Shown here piece by piece: positions 17,164 to 27,634 of a DNA stretch of 64,000 bases. The translations under genes and the position numbers were made by a program. The number at the start of each line of letters is the position of its first letter. Position 1 is the first letter of the stretch. Below the pieces are notes generated by a model. That model was not told where the DNA came from, did no database searches, and saw nothing but the letters and a program-made list of their open reading frames with translations. This DNA is from Lachnoclostridium sp. An169. Its GTDB lineage: Bacteria > Bacillota > Clostridia > Lachnospirales > Lachnospiraceae. The stretch lies in contig NZ_NFKT01000014.1 in assembly GCF_002160525.1 (NCBI RefSeq), positions 58,573 to 122,572 of the forward strand, in the 5' to 3' direction.

Positions 17164-20100
17164 TCATTCTTCCACAGGAGCTTCTGTTTCCGGCTCTTCA
17201 CTTTCATCCAGTGTGATCTCGTCATCCAGATCAAGTTCATCATCCATCTGAATGTCTGTGTTCAGTTTTACGTCACGGTATTTCTTCATACCCGTACCTG
17301 CCGGGATATGCTTACCGATGATGACGTTCTCTTTCAGGCCTACCAGATGGTCTACCTTTCCGTTGATTGCAGCCTCGGTGAGAACCTTTGTCGTCTCCTG
17401 GAAGGAAGCTGCGGACAGGAAGGAATCTGTTGCCAGAGACGCCTTGGTGATACCAAGCATGATCTGCTCTCCCACTGCCGGTGTCTTTCCTTCTGCTGTG
17501 AGCTGTTCATTGACATCCTCGAACTCGAGTACATCCACCATAGTGCCCGGCAGGAATTCGGAATCTCCTCTTTCCTCCACACGCACTTTCTTCAGCATCT
17601 GACGCACAATAACCTCGATATGCTTATCGTTGATATCAACACCCTGCAGACGGTAAACTCTCTGTACCTCGCGGAGCATGTAGTCCTGAACAGCGCGCAG
17701 ACCCTTGATCTTCAGAATGTCATGCGGATTCACACTACCTTCTGTAAGCTCGTCGCCCGCCTCAAGCATAACGCCGTCCTGGATCTTGATTCTTGATCCG
17801 TAAGGAATAAGGTATGCCTTGGACTCTCCTGTCTCCTCGTTCGTGACGATAACCTCGCGCTTTTTCTTTGTATCGCTGATTGTCGCCCGTCCGGCAAACT
17901 CTGTGATAATTGCAAGTCCCTTCGGCTTTCTTGCCTCGAAAAGCTCCTCCACACGGGGAAGACCCTGTGTGATATCGTCACCTGCGACACCTCCGGTATG
18001 GAAAGTACGCATGGTAAGCTGTGTACCAGGCTCACCGATGGACTGTGCGGCAACAATACCGACAGCCTCGCCGACCTGAACCACTTCTCCGGTAGCCATG
18101 TTTGCACCATAGCACTTGGAACATACACCGTTCTTGCACTTACATGTAAGAATGGTACGGATCTTGACTTTTTCGATGGGTTCACCGTTTTCGTCAACAC
18201 CGTTCCTGATCACCCGCTCTGCACGGCGCGGTGTAATCATATGGTTTGCCTTGACGATTACATTGCCGTCTTTATCTTTGATATCCTCGCAGGAGAAACG
18301 TCCTGTGATACGATCCTGCAGGCTCTCGATCTCCTCGTTTCCGTCCGTAAATGCATGCACATACATGCCCGGAATCTCCTGATTCGGTCCGACACAGTCT
18401 GAATCATGAATGATCAGCTGCTGTGAAACGTCTACCAGACGTCTCGTAAGGTAACCGGAATCGGCTGTACGAAGCGCCGTATCGGAAAGACCTTTACGTG
18501 CTCCATGGGCGGACATGAAATATTCCAGTACGTCCAGACCTTCACGGAAGTTGGACTTGATAGGCAGCTCGATAGTACGTCCTGTCGTATCCGCCATCAG
18601 TCCGCGCATGCCGGCAAGCTGTTTGATCTGCTTGTCAGAACCACGGGCTCCGGAATCCGCCATCATATAGATGTTGTTGTATTTATCCAGACCGGAAAGC
18701 AGGGCCTCTGTCAGTTTGTCGTCGGTTGCTTTCCATGTCTCTACGACTTCTTTGTAACGCTCTTCCTCTGTGATAAGACCACGCTTATAGTTCTTTGTGA
18801 TCCTGTCCACCGTGTTCTGTGCTTCCTCGATCATCTGCGGTTTCTGCGGCGGCACGGTCATATCGGAAATGGATACGGTCATGGCTGCTCTCGTGGAGAA
18901 CTTGTATCCGATAGATTTTACATCATCGAGTACTTCTGCCGTCTGTGTCGCGCCGTGTGTGTTGATAACCTTCTCGAGGATCTGTTTGAGCTGTTTCTTT
19001 CCTACATGGAAATCAATCTCCATGAGCAGCTCGTTGCCCGGTACGTCACGGTCTACGAAGCCGAGATCCTGAGGAATGATCTCGTTGAAGAGCAGTCGTC
19101 CGAGGGTCGCATCGATGGTTCCTGTCTTCACAGTGCCGTCCGGCATTGTCTTGGACACGCGGACCTTGATCTGAGAGTGAAGGGTGATATAGCCGTTCTC
19201 GTAAGCAAGAATTGCCTCGCTCACACTCTTGAAGAACATTCCCTCTCCCTTTGCTCCAGGTCTTACCTGAGTCAGATAGTAGATACCGAGGACCATATCC
19301 TGGGAAGGGACAGCCACCGGACCTCCGTCTGAAGGTTTCAGCAGGTTGTTCGGCGAGAGCAGGAGGAAACGGCACTCAGCCTGCGCCTCTACAGACAGCG
19401 GTACATGGACAGCCATCTGGTCACCGTCGAAATCGGCATTGTAAGCTGTACAAACAAGGGGATGAAGCTTGATCGCCTTACCTTCCACAAGGATCGGCTC
19501 AAATGCCTGGATACCCAGTCTGTGCAGCGTGGGGGCACGGTTCAGCATAACCGGATGCTCTTTGATAACCTCCTCGAGCACATCCCATACCTCCGGCTGA
19601 AGTCTCTCAACCATCTTCTTTGCATTCTTGATATTGTGTGCTGTGCCGTTTGCCACAAGCTCTTTCATAACAAACGGTTTGAACAGCTCGATTGCCATCT
19701 CTTTCGGGAGACCGCACTGATAGATCTTCAGCTCCGGTCCTACGACGATAACGGAACGTCCGGAATAGTCAACACGTTTTCCGAGAAGATTCTGACGGAA
19801 ACGTCCGGATTTACCTTTCAGCATGTCGGACAGGGACTTCAGCGCCCTGTTTCCCGGTCCTGTGACCGGACGGCCGCGGCGTCCGTTGTCGATCAGGGCA
19901 TCGACAGCTTCCTGGAGCATACGTTTCTCGTTGCGCACGATGATATCCGGCGCACCAAGCTCCAGAAGTCTTTTCAGACGATTGTTACGGTTGATGATCC
20001 TTCTGTACAGATCATTCAGGTCAGACGTCGCGAAACGTCCGCCGTCGAGCTGTACCATAGGACGAAGATCCGGAGGAATGACCGGGATCGCTGTGAGAAT

Positions 20101-20802
20101 CATCCACTCCGGACGGTTGCCGGACTCGCGGAACGCCTCTACCACTTCGAGACGTTTTACGATCCTTGCACGTTTCTGTCCGGTAGCGTTCTCCAGGGCT
20201 CCCTGAAGCTCTGCATACTCTTTCTCAAGGTCGATCCCCTCAAGGAGCTCCTTGATCGCCTCAGCACCCATTCCCACACGGAACGCTTTGCTTCCCCATT
20301 TTTCTTTCTGCTCCTGGTACTCTGCCTCGGAGAGGATCTGCCTGTTCTGCAGATCTGTCTCGCCTTTATCCAGCACAATGTAGGATGCAAAATACAGCAC
20401 TCTCTCCAGAGTACGCGGGGAGATATCGAGGATCAGTCCCATGCGGCTCGGGATTCCCTTGAAATACCAGATGTGGGACACTGGAGCGGCCAGGGCGATA
20501 TGCCCCATCCTCTCACGGCGCACGCTGGATTTTGTGACCTCTACTCCACAGCGGTCGCAGACCACGCCTTTATAGCGGATCTTCTTATACTTTCCACAGT
20601 GGCACTCCCAGTCCTTGCTCGGTCCGAAGATCCTCTCGCAGAAAAGACCGTCTTTCTCAGGTTTCAGTGTCCTGTAGTTGATGGTTTCCGGCTTTGTTAC
20701 CTCTCCTCTGGACCATTCCAGGATCTTTTCCGGTGAAGCAAGGCCGATCTTGATCGCATCAAACGTTAACGGCTCATATTGTTGTTCATTGTTATTTGGC
20801 AT
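17164..20802 (-). CDS. rpoC: DNA-directed RNA polymerase subunit beta'
   Basis: The 1212-residue beta' subunit begins [31 protein letters not shown] and carries the N-terminal zinc ribbon ([20 protein letters not shown], about residues 67-86), the catalytic [12 protein letters not shown] with three Mg-binding aspartates (about 460), the bridge-helix/trigger-loop region, and the second zinc site ([13 protein letters not shown]). Length is normal for Clostridia lacking large insertions. AGGAGGAG precedes the ATG. It lies 14 bases after rpoB and is the last gene of the operon, followed by two hairpins. The C-terminal tail is strongly acidic. Confidence 0.98.
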   Translation of the reverse strand: MPNNNEQQYEPLTFDAIKIGLASPEKILEWSRGEVTKPETINYRTLKPEKDGLFCERIFGPSKDWECHCGKYKKIRYKGVVCDRCGVEVTKSSVRRERMGHIALAAPVSHIWYFKGIPSRMGLILDISPRTLERVLYFASYIVLDKGETDLQNRQILSEAEYQEQKEKWGSKAFRVGMGAEAIKELLEGIDLEKEYAELQGALENATGQKRARIVKRLEVVEAFRESGNRPEWMILTAIPVIPPDLRPMVQLDGGRFATSDLNDLYRRIINRNNRLKRLLELGAPDIIVRNEKRMLQEAVDALIDNGRRGRPVTGPGNRALKSLSDMLKGKSGRFRQNLLGKRVDYSGRSVIVVGPELKIYQCGLPKEMAIELFKPFVMKELVANGTAHNIKNAKKMVERLQPEVWDVLEEVIKEHPVMLNRAPTLHRLGIQAFEPILVEGKAIKLHPLVCTAYNADFDGDQMAVHVPLSVEAQAECRFLLLSPNNLLKPSDGGPVAVPSQDMVLGIYYLTQVRPGAKGEGMFFKSVSEAILAYENGYITLHSQIKVRVSKTMPDGTVKTGTIDATLGRLLFNEIIPQDLGFVDRDVPGNELLMEIDFHVGKKQLKQILEKVINTHGATQTAEVLDDVKSIGYKFSTRAAMTVSISDMTVPPQKPQMIEEAQNTVDRITKNYKRGLITEEERYKEVVETWKATDDKLTEALLSGLDKYNNIYMMADSGARGSDKQIKQLAGMRGLMADTTGRTIELPIKSNFREGLDVLEYFMSAHGARKGLSDTALRTADSGYLTRRLVDVSQQLIIHDSDCVGPNQEIPGMYVHAFTDGNEEIESLQDRITGRFSCEDIKDKDGNVIVKANHMITPRRAERVIRNGVDENGEPIEKVKIRTILTCKCKNGVCSKCYGANMATGEVVQVGEAVGIVAAQSIGEPGTQLTMRTFHTGGVAGDDITQGLPRVEELFEARKPKGLAIITEFAGRATISDTKKKREVIVTNEETGESKAYLIPYGSRIKIQDGVMLEAGDELTEGSVNPHDILKIKGLRAVQDYMLREVQRVYRLQGVDINDKHIEVIVRQMLKKVRVEERGDSEFLPGTMVDVLEFEDVNEQLTAEGKTPAVGEQIMLGITKASLATDSFLSAASFQETTKVLTEAAINGKVDHLVGLKENVIIGKHIPAGTGMKKYRDVKLNTDIQMDDELDLDDEITLDESEEPETEAPVEE

Positions 20803-20816
20803 AGAAACGGCTCCTC

Positions 20817-23800
20817 CTATTCTTCCTCATCACCCAGGTACTCGTCAAAATCTATATCCTCAAAATCGCTGTCATCCGGCTCTTCTTCCGGCTCAACATC
20901 TTCCAGGTCTTCGCCGACAAACTCCTGCTCGGTATACCCGTGATCCGCAAAGGACTCATTATCATCGCGGTATTTTCTGTCTCCCTCGATAATATGGCGC
21001 AGGTCTGTCTCACCGTAGTCCACGTTCTCCATAATCTCGACCTCTGTATTGTCATCGCGCAGCACACGCACATCAAGCGCAAGAGACTGCAGCTCTTTTA
21101 AGAGAACCTTGAAGGACTCCGGAATACCAGGTTCCGGAATATTCTCGCCTTTGATAATCGCCTCGTAAGTCTTCACACGGCCCACGACATCGTCCGACTT
21201 CACAGTCAGGATCTCCTGCAGTGTATAAGATGCGCCATAGGCCTCCAGAGCCCATACCTCCATCTCTCCGAAACGCTGTCCTCCGAACTGTGCCTTACCT
21301 CCCAGAGGCTGCTGTGTAACCAGTGAGTACGGGCCGGTAGAACGTGCATGGATCTTATCGTCTACAAGGTGATGCAGCTTCAGGTAGTGCATGTGTCCGA
21401 TGGTAACCGGGCTGTCGAAATACTCACCGGTACGACCGTCTCTCAAACGGACTTTTCCATCTCTTGAAAGCGGCACACCCTTCCACAGCTTCCTGTGCTC
21501 CCTGTTGTCAGAAAGATACCGAAGCACTTCCGGGAGCAGTTCTTCTCCGTGTTTCTTCTCAAACTCATCCCACTCCAGATTCACATAATCGTTTGCCAGA
21601 TCAAGAGTGTCCATAATATCGATCTCGTTTGCACCGTCAAATACCGGTGTGGAGATATTGAATCCAAGCGCTTTCGCTGCAAGGCTCAGGTGAATCTCCA
21701 GGACCTGCCCGATATTCATACGGGACGGCACGCCCAGAGGATTCAGTACGATGTCAAGAGGACGTCCGTTAGGCAGGAAAGGCATATCTTCCACCGGAAG
21801 CACACGGGAAACGACACCCTTGTTACCGTGACGGCCCGCCATCTTATCGCCCACGGAAATCTTTCTCTTCTGCGCAATGTAGATGCGGACTGCCTGGTTC
21901 ACGCCCGGAGAGAGTTCATCTCCGTTCTCGCGGGTAAATACCTTCGCATCCACAACAATACCATACTCTCCGTGAGGAACTTTCAGGGAGGTATCCCTTA
22001 CCTCACGCGCCTTCTCTCCGAAGATCGCACGGAGCAGTCTCTCCTCAGCTGTCAGCTCAGTCTCTCCCTTGGGAGTTACTTTGCCGACCAGGATATCCCC
22101 GGCACGAACCTCAGCTCCGATGCGGATGATACCTCTCTCATCCAGGTCTTTGAGTGCGTCATCGCCCACGCCCGGAATGTCTCTTGTAATCTCTTCCGGT
22201 CCGAGCTTCGTATCTCTGGCCTCTGCCTCATACTCTTCGATATGGACAGAAGTATAAACGTCATCCTGCACCAGTCTCTCACTTAAGAGAACGGCATCCT
22301 CGTAGTTGTAACCTTCCCAGGTCATAAATCCGATCAGCGGGTTCTTTCCGAGCGCCATCTCTCCGCCGGATGTTGACGGTCCGTCTGCGATAACCTGTCC
22401 TGCCTCAACTCTCTCGCCCTTGTCGACGATCGGTCTCTGGTTGTAGCAGTTGCTCTGGTTACTTCTCTGGAACTTGGTGAGCTTGTATGCCTTCTTTGTT
22501 CCGTCATCGTGGCGAACTACAATCTGGGTGGATGTGGAGCTTTCCACAACTCCCGCCTGCTCTGCGATCACGCAGACTCCGGAGTCAACCGCAGCCTTTA
22601 CTTCCATACCTGTTCCGACAACAGGAGCTTCTGTTGTCAGGAGCGGCACCGCCTGACGCTGCATGTTGGATCCCATCAGTGCACGGTTTGCATCATCGTT
22701 CTGCAGGAACGGAATCAGTGCCGTAGCCACAGAGAACACCATCTTCGGGGACACATCCATGTAATCGAATTTATTTCTCTCATACTCCTGTGTCTCCTCG
22801 CGGTAACGACCGGATACATTTTTATTCACAAAGTGGCCTTCCTCGTCGAGGGGCGTATTCGCCTGCGCCACATGGTAATTATCTTCCTCATCCGCGGTCA
22901 TGTATACAACCTCATCCGTAACACGCGGATTATTCGGATCAGACTTGTCAACCTTGCGGTACGGAGCCTCAACAAATCCGTACTGGTTGATTCTCGCATA
23001 ACATGCAAGGGAGTTGATCAGACCGATGTTCGGTCCCTCAGGCGTCTCGATAGGACACATTCTTCCGTAATGGGAGTAGTGAACGTCGCGGACCTCGAAT
23101 CCTGCACGGTCTCTGGAAAGACCTCCCGGTCCGAGAGCGGAGAGACGTCTCTTATGCGTCAGCTCGCCCAACGGGTTGTTCTGATCCATGAACTGGGACA
23201 GCTGGGAGGAACCGAAGAACTCCTTCACCGCTGCGGTCACCGGTTTGATGTTGATCAGAGACTGCGGGGAGATTCCCTCCTGGTCCTGAGTCGTCATTCT
23301 CTCACGGACAACTCTCTCCAGTCTGGACAGACCGATTCTGTACTGGTTCTGGAGCAGTTCGCCCACTGCACGGATACGGCGGTTGCCCAGATGATCGATG
23401 TCGTCGTCATTTCCCATGCCGTACTCAAGGTGCATGTTATAGTTAATGGAAGCAAGGATATCTTCCTTCGTAATGTGCTTCGGAATCAGATCATGAATAT
23501 CCCTTTTAATCATGCGCTTCATCTCATCGATGTCGCCTGCGGATTCCTCGATAATTCCGGCCAGAACCGGATAGTAAACCTGCTCTGTCACACCGACTTC
23601 CTTCGGGTCAATGTCCACAACAGCCTGGAGATCCACCATCATATTGGAAAGGATCTTGATATTGCGGGACTCATCCTCGCCTTCCACCCACAGATACGGA
23701 GCGGCAGAATTCTGGATCGCATCTGCAATCTCGCGGGTAATCTTTGTCCCCTTTTCAGCTACAACTTCTCCGGTCAGCGGGCTCACTACATCTTCAGCCA

Positions 23801-24680
23801 CAATCTGTCCCGTGACACGGTTTCTGAGCATAAGCTTCTTATTGAACTTATAACGTCCCACCTTTGCCAGGTCGTAACGTCTCGGATCAAAGAACATGCT
23901 TGTGATCAGGCTCTCCGCGCTGTCCACAGCAAGCGGCTCGCCCGGACGGATCTTTTTGTACAGCTCTAACAGACCCTCCTGATAATTCTCAGCAGTGTCC
24001 TTTCCAAAGCTTGCAAGGATCTTGGGTTCCTCACCGAACAGATCGATAATCTCCGCGTTTGTTCCGATTCCCAGGGCACGGATCAGCACTGTGATCGGGA
24101 CCTTCCTTGTACGGTCAACGCGCACGTAGAAAACGTCATTGGAGTCCGTCTCATATTCAAGCCATGCACCTCTGTTCGGAATAACAGTAGCCGAATAGAG
24201 CTTCTTTCCAAGCTTGTCGTGGGCGATTCCGTAGTAGATTCCCGGAGAACGCACAAGCTGGCTTACGATAACACGTTCCGCCCCGTTAATGACGAAAGTA
24301 CCGGTCTTTGTCATCAGCGGAAGATCTCCCATAAAGATCTCGTGCTCGTTGATCTCATCATTCTCTTTGTTGTAAAGCCTTACCCTGACTTTCAGGGGCG
24401 CCGCATATGTCGCATCACGTTCTTTACACTCATCGATCGTATACTTCACATCGTCTTCACAGAGTGTAAAGTCCACAAATTCCAGGCTTAAGTGACCACT
24501 GTAATCCGTGATCGGGGAAATATCGTCGAATACCTCTTTGAGACCTTCATCAAGGAACCACTGATAGGAATCCTTCTGAACTTCAATGAGGTTGGGCATC
24601 TCCAATACTTCTTTCTGCCTGGAATAGCTCATGCGGAAGCTTTTTCCGGTTTTGACGGGACGAATTCTGTTTTTCTCCAT
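20817..24680 (-). CDS. rpoB: DNA-directed RNA polymerase subunit beta
   Basis: The 1287-residue beta subunit forms the other half of the catalytic cleft. The rifampicin-binding region is recognisable ([37 protein letters not shown]), followed by [20 protein letters not shown], the [11 protein letters not shown] motif near the C-terminus, and an acidic tail. The ATG at 24680 is preferred over the in-frame GTG four codons upstream, because that GTG overlaps the GAGGAG Shine-Dalgarno sequence. The gene has its own promoter at 24779-24808 downstream of the rplL hairpin, so it can be expressed apart from rplJL. Confidence 0.98.
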   Translation of the reverse strand: MEKNRIRPVKTGKSFRMSYSRQKEVLEMPNLIEVQKDSYQWFLDEGLKEVFDDISPITDYSGHLSLEFVDFTLCEDDVKYTIDECKERDATYAAPLKVRVRLYNKENDEINEHEIFMGDLPLMTKTGTFVINGAERVIVSQLVRSPGIYYGIAHDKLGKKLYSATVIPNRGAWLEYETDSNDVFYVRVDRTRKVPITVLIRALGIGTNAEIIDLFGEEPKILASFGKDTAENYQEGLLELYKKIRPGEPLAVDSAESLITSMFFDPRRYDLAKVGRYKFNKKLMLRNRVTGQIVAEDVVSPLTGEVVAEKGTKITREIADAIQNSAAPYLWVEGEDESRNIKILSNMMVDLQAVVDIDPKEVGVTEQVYYPVLAGIIEESAGDIDEMKRMIKRDIHDLIPKHITKEDILASINYNMHLEYGMGNDDDIDHLGNRRIRAVGELLQNQYRIGLSRLERVVRERMTTQDQEGISPQSLINIKPVTAAVKEFFGSSQLSQFMDQNNPLGELTHKRRLSALGPGGLSRDRAGFEVRDVHYSHYGRMCPIETPEGPNIGLINSLACYARINQYGFVEAPYRKVDKSDPNNPRVTDEVVYMTADEEDNYHVAQANTPLDEEGHFVNKNVSGRYREETQEYERNKFDYMDVSPKMVFSVATALIPFLQNDDANRALMGSNMQRQAVPLLTTEAPVVGTGMEVKAAVDSGVCVIAEQAGVVESSTSTQIVVRHDDGTKKAYKLTKFQRSNQSNCYNQRPIVDKGERVEAGQVIADGPSTSGGEMALGKNPLIGFMTWEGYNYEDAVLLSERLVQDDVYTSVHIEEYEAEARDTKLGPEEITRDIPGVGDDALKDLDERGIIRIGAEVRAGDILVGKVTPKGETELTAEERLLRAIFGEKAREVRDTSLKVPHGEYGIVVDAKVFTRENGDELSPGVNQAVRIYIAQKRKISVGDKMAGRHGNKGVVSRVLPVEDMPFLPNGRPLDIVLNPLGVPSRMNIGQVLEIHLSLAAKALGFNISTPVFDGANEIDIMDTLDLANDYVNLEWDEFEKKHGEELLPEVLRYLSDNREHRKLWKGVPLSRDGKVRLRDGRTGEYFDSPVTIGHMHYLKLHHLVDDKIHARSTGPYSLVTQQPLGGKAQFGGQRFGEMEVWALEAYGASYTLQEILTVKSDDVVGRVKTYEAIIKGENIPEPGIPESFKVLLKELQSLALDVRVLRDDNTEVEIMENVDYGETDLRHIIEGDRKYRDDNESFADHGYTEQEFVGEDLEDVEPEEEPDDSDFEDIDFDEYLGDEEE

Positions 24681-24778
24681 TGACGTTTTCACTCCTCATA
24701 TATTTTTTTGCTGCAGTGCTGTCAAAACAGCTAGGCCACAGCTAATATGGCATAGCTTTCCATAATAGTGCATTTTTA

Positions 24779-24808
24779 ACTATAACACAAACCCCTTTTT
24801 ACTGTCAA
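24779..24808 (-). promoter_or_regulatory. Promoter of rpoB-rpoC
   Basis: On the minus strand a consensus TTGACA (24803-24808) and TATAGT (24779-24784) lie 18 bases apart, about 100 bases before the rpoB start and directly after the rplL terminator stem. Confidence 0.7.
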
Positions 24809-24818
24809 TAGCTTTTTA

Positions 24819-24863
24819 GGCAAAAACCAAAAGACCGCAGAAGCCGTTTATCTTCTGCGGTCT
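24819..24863 (-). terminator. Terminator/attenuator between rplL and rpoB
   Basis: A 12-bp perfect stem (AGACCGCAGAAG / CTTCTGCGGTCT) followed on the minus strand by TTTGGTTTTTG. Partial termination between rplL and rpoB is known in other bacteria; here the strong downstream rpoB promoter supports a real boundary. Confidence 0.75.
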
Positions 24864-24886
24864 CATAATCATCTTTCGGTAAGCGA

Positions 24887-25261
24887 TTATTTCAGGTTAA
24901 CTTCAGCGCCCTGCTCCTCAAGTTTTGCCTTGATCTCCTCAGCCTCTGCCTTGGAAACAGCCTCTTTTACTACCTTCGGAGCGTTGTCAACGAGCTCTTT
25001 AGCCTCTTTCAGGCCAAGACCTGTGATCTCACGAACAACTTTGATAACTTTAACCTTGGAAGCGCCTGCAGAAACAAGCTCTACATCGAACTCATCTTTC
25101 TCTTCTACTGCTGCTGCCTCTCCGCCTGCTGCTGCAACTACAACGCCTGCTGCTGCGGATACGCCGAACTCTTCTTCACAAGCTTTTACTAACTCGTTTA
25201 ACTCTAATACTGATAACTCTTTGATCGCTTCGATCATCTCAGCTGTTGTTAATTTAGCCAT
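24887..25261 (-). CDS. rplL: 50S ribosomal protein L7/L12
   Basis: The 124-residue product has the N-terminal dimerisation helices, the Ala/Gly-rich hinge ([21 protein letters not shown], about residues 35-58) and the globular C-terminal domain with [26 protein letters not shown], the elongation-factor contact. The start MAKLTTAEM at 25261 has GGAGG 8 bases upstream; a longer in-frame start five codons earlier overlaps that site and is rejected. It follows rplJ, whose product anchors L7/L12 dimers on the ribosome stalk. Confidence 0.98.
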   Translation of the reverse strand: MAKLTTAEMIEAIKELSVLELNELVKACEEEFGVSAAAGVVVAAAGGEAAAVEEKDEFDVELVSAGASKVKVIKVVREITGLGLKEAKELVDNAPKVVKEAVSKAEAEEIKAKLEEQGAEVNLK

Positions 25262-25377
25262 TTTAATATCCTCCATTTTCTAATTCTTTTTGATTATCTT
25301 TTTCGATTATCTTCCGGAGGGTTGTTCCTCCTCATCACGCCGGGATTCTCTCTTCTCCGACGCATATCCTGCCGCTG

Positions 25378-25956
25378 TTACTCTGCTGCAGGTGCTTCAG
25401 CCTCTGCCGGTGCTTCAGCTGTCTCTGCCGCCTCAGCCGGAGCCTCTGCTGCTTCTTCTGCCGGTGCAGCTTCTCCGCCCTGCTCAGCGATCTGCTTAAT
25501 AACACGCGCAAAGTTTGTAATCGGTGACTGGAGACTTCCAAGCAGCTTGGAAAGCAGTTCCTCTCTTGAAGGAATCTTGGAAAGTTCTGTCAGCCCTGCT
25601 GTGTCATAAGCTGTTCCTTCTACGACACCGCCCTTAAGCTCAAGTGCCGGTGCGTCCTTTGCAAATTTGCACAGGATTCTCGCCGGAGCTGTCGCATCGT
25701 CTTTGGAAATAGCGATAGCGCTCGGTCCTTCCAGATAGCCCTCAAGCGCCTCGCACTCCGTTCCCTCGAAAGCTCTCTTCATCATCGTGTTCTTGTAAAC
25801 CTTGTACACGATGCCTGCTTCTCTGAGCTGCTTACGGAGCTCTGTGTCCTGAGCAACTGTCAGTCCGCGGTAATCAACCAGTACAACTGACTGCGCGTCC
25901 TTAATCTCTTCTGCGATTGCCTGTACGATCGGCTGTTTTAATTCAACTTTTGCCAC
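25378..25956 (-). CDS. rplJ: 50S ribosomal protein L10
   Basis: The 192-residue L10 begins at GTG 25956 (MAKVELKQPIVQAIAEEIK), with AAGGAGG 11 bases upstream. The open frame upstream of this start is part of the L10 leader. The RNA-binding N-terminal domain (VVLVDYRGLTVAQDTELRKQLREAGIVYKVYKNTMMKRA) and the helical region that holds L7/L12 are present. The C-terminus is extended by a repetitive Ala/Glu/Pro tail of about 35 residues (AAPAEEAAEAPAEAAETAEAPAEAEAPAAE), longer than in most L10 proteins. Expression is expected to be controlled by L10-L12 binding the leader at 26046-26170. Confidence 0.97.
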   Translation of the reverse strand: MAKVELKQPIVQAIAEEIKDAQSVVLVDYRGLTVAQDTELRKQLREAGIVYKVYKNTMMKRAFEGTECEALEGYLEGPSAIAISKDDATAPARILCKFAKDAPALELKGGVVEGTAYDTAGLTELSKIPSREELLSKLLGSLQSPITNFARVIKQIAEQGGEAAPAEEAAEAPAEAAETAEAPAEAEAPAAE

Positions 25957-26045
25957 TTTCTGGTACACCTCCTTATAGATTCTGCGTGTACTGCCAAAGT
26001 CTGTATCCTTCCTGCCCGGGAATCCCGGATTCCCAAAGCGGACGA

Positions 26046-26170
26046 AATAAAAAACCTCCGTGCCGGAAGACACAGAGGTTTGTAAATTCATACATACGTA
26101 ATAAATCTAACTTCCCTCGGTAGGCGTTTTGTCCTTACGCTTCACAGCACCTACTGTCTTCGGCAGTTGC
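26046..26170 (-). promoter_or_regulatory. Ribosomal protein L10 leader with terminator hairpin
   Basis: The minus-strand transcript from about 26170 holds the conserved L10-leader core (GACAGTAGGTGCTGTGAAGC, then ACAAAACGCCTACCGAGGGAA), the mRNA target by which L10-L12 represses its own operon in Firmicutes. It ends in a hairpin (26053-26080, AACCTC...GAGGTT with mismatches) followed by six T, a likely attenuator about 90 bases before the rplJ start. Confidence 0.85.
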
Positions 26171-26176
26171 TAAATT

Positions 26177-26205
26177 ATAATAGCATATGACCTAACGCCT
26201 GTCAA
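26177..26205 (-). promoter_or_regulatory. Promoter of rplJ-rplL, overlapping the end of the transporter gene
   Basis: TTGACA (26200-26205) and TATTAT (26177-26182) are 17 bases apart on the minus strand. The -35 lies inside the last codons of the upstream GPH transporter gene (CTT GAC AGG CGT TAG). Confidence 0.7.
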
Positions 26206-27613
26206 GCATTTTTTTCTGCTTCTTCACCGCGTTTTCCTGCTGAATCCGGAGCATGGTGTTTCCATCCAGAGGATAGAACTTCATGGCGATCAGCGATATC
26301 ACATGGCAGATCGCCGGGATGCCGAACATACATACCATAAGCGTGATCCGAAGTGCTCCTTCTGCCGGAACGTCCGGTGTAATAACTTTATCGCCATATC
26401 CCGCGATTGCCAGCGCAACACCGAGAATAAATGTGCTGAGCGAAGATACGAATTTATCTGCAAAAGAAAACAGGGACCCTACCATTCCCGGAATATACCG
26501 TCCGGTACGGTTCAGCTCGTAATCTGCACAGTCCGCGATCATCGGGTTTGAAAGATATACGGACACTGTGGAAAACGCCCTTTCCAGCATAATCAGGAGA
26601 AGCAGCGGTATGCCGTACTGTGCATCCGGATGCAGTGCGATAATCCCCAAAATGCTCACAAGGGAACAGACATTTGTTATCACATAGATTTTCTTCATTC
26701 CCCGTTTTCTTGCAATCATCGGTCCGATCGTCGTTGCCAGGATCGTTGGAAGAATAGCTGCTGTTGCCAGTGTTCCCTGCATGGAACTGTTTACAAGAAT
26801 GTTCGCATAAAAATATGTAACGGTGGAATTGTAAATCATCCATCCAACTTTCTCTGTATTTGCGGAAATCATCAGGTAGCGCAGACCTTTATTTCCAACT
26901 AAAAGCTTTCCGAACTCTTTCAGAGAGAACTTCATGTCGTTCTTCTCCCCCAGTCCGAAGTATTCCGTCCTGTCTTTCTCCCAGATCCCGATTACGGCGA
27001 GCACGGTAAAGAATATCTGTACGCCTACAGCTATAAATACGATATTCTGCCATACAACGGGGTTCAAAAGTCCCCCTTCATATCTCGGCGCCAGAATTGT
27101 CGTAAGAAGAAGGCTTAATCCGGCATTGACAACTGATGACGCAATACTGTCGGAGATTGTGAAAAGGGGTCTCTGGGCCGGATCGTTTGTAAGAGCTGTC
27201 TGTCCGCCTTTCGTCACACAGGTCTGGCAGGTATAGCCAATAACATACAAAGCATAAAACGCTATGATATAGACTAACTTTGCCACTCCCGGCATATTCT
27301 GCGGGCAGAAAAAAATCATAATCATGGAAATATTCATAATCACAGACCCCACTACCATATACGGGCGGTACTTTCCAAACTTTCCGTCAGTCTTGTCAAT
27401 CATAAATCCGACAATCGGATCTGTTACTGCATCAAACACGCGCATCCCCGTGGCAATAGCGCCTACAAGCACAGACGCCATTCCCAGAATATTCTGTGTA
27501 AATACCATAAAAAACGCCATCATGGCAAGGTTTGTATTCGTTGCCGAATTATTAAATGAGAAAAAAGCAACCTGCCATACTTTCGCTCTGTTGATTTCCG
27601 TCTTTTTTTCCAT
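26192..27613 (-). CDS. GPH-family (glycoside-pentoside-hexuronide) cation symporter, MFS fold
   Basis: This 473-residue protein has about 12 hydrophobic helices and the GPH landmarks: the N-terminal FNNSATNTNLAMMAFFMVFTQ and the RVFDAVTDPIVGFMIDKTDGKFGKYRPYM loop between helices 2 and 3, the signature of the family. GPH carriers import sugars, glycosides or uronates with Na+ or H+. It is the last gene of a lacI-linked cluster (cupin, UroD-family protein, transporter) placed between rplA and rplJ, so it probably imports the substrate of that cluster. Its stop codon lies within the rplJ promoter. Substrate unknown. Confidence 0.88.
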   Translation of the reverse strand: MEKKTEINRAKVWQVAFFSFNNSATNTNLAMMAFFMVFTQNILGMASVLVGAIATGMRVFDAVTDPIVGFMIDKTDGKFGKYRPYMVVGSVIMNISMIMIFFCPQNMPGVAKLVYIIAFYALYVIGYTCQTCVTKGGQTALTNDPAQRPLFTISDSIASSVVNAGLSLLLTTILAPRYEGGLLNPVVWQNIVFIAVGVQIFFTVLAVIGIWEKDRTEYFGLGEKNDMKFSLKEFGKLLVGNKGLRYLMISANTEKVGWMIYNSTVTYFYANILVNSSMQGTLATAAILPTILATTIGPMIARKRGMKKIYVITNVCSLVSILGIIALHPDAQYGIPLLLLIMLERAFSTVSVYLSNPMIADCADYELNRTGRYIPGMVGSLFSFADKFVSSLSTFILGVALAIAGYGDKVITPDVPAEGALRITLMVCMFGIPAICHVISLIAMKFYPLDGNTMLRIQQENAVKKQKKMLDRR

Positions 27614-27634
27614 TTTCGTTTTCTCCTGTACTTC

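Noticed and set aside
19405..20736. Long plus-strand frames opposite rpoC and rpoB
   Set aside because: Shadows of the highly biased codon use in the real genes; no family match and no ribosome-binding sites.
25957..26091. N-terminal extension of rplJ
   Set aside because: These bases belong to the L10 leader and its hairpin; the GTG at 25956 has a strong Shine-Dalgarno sequence and matches the L10 start.
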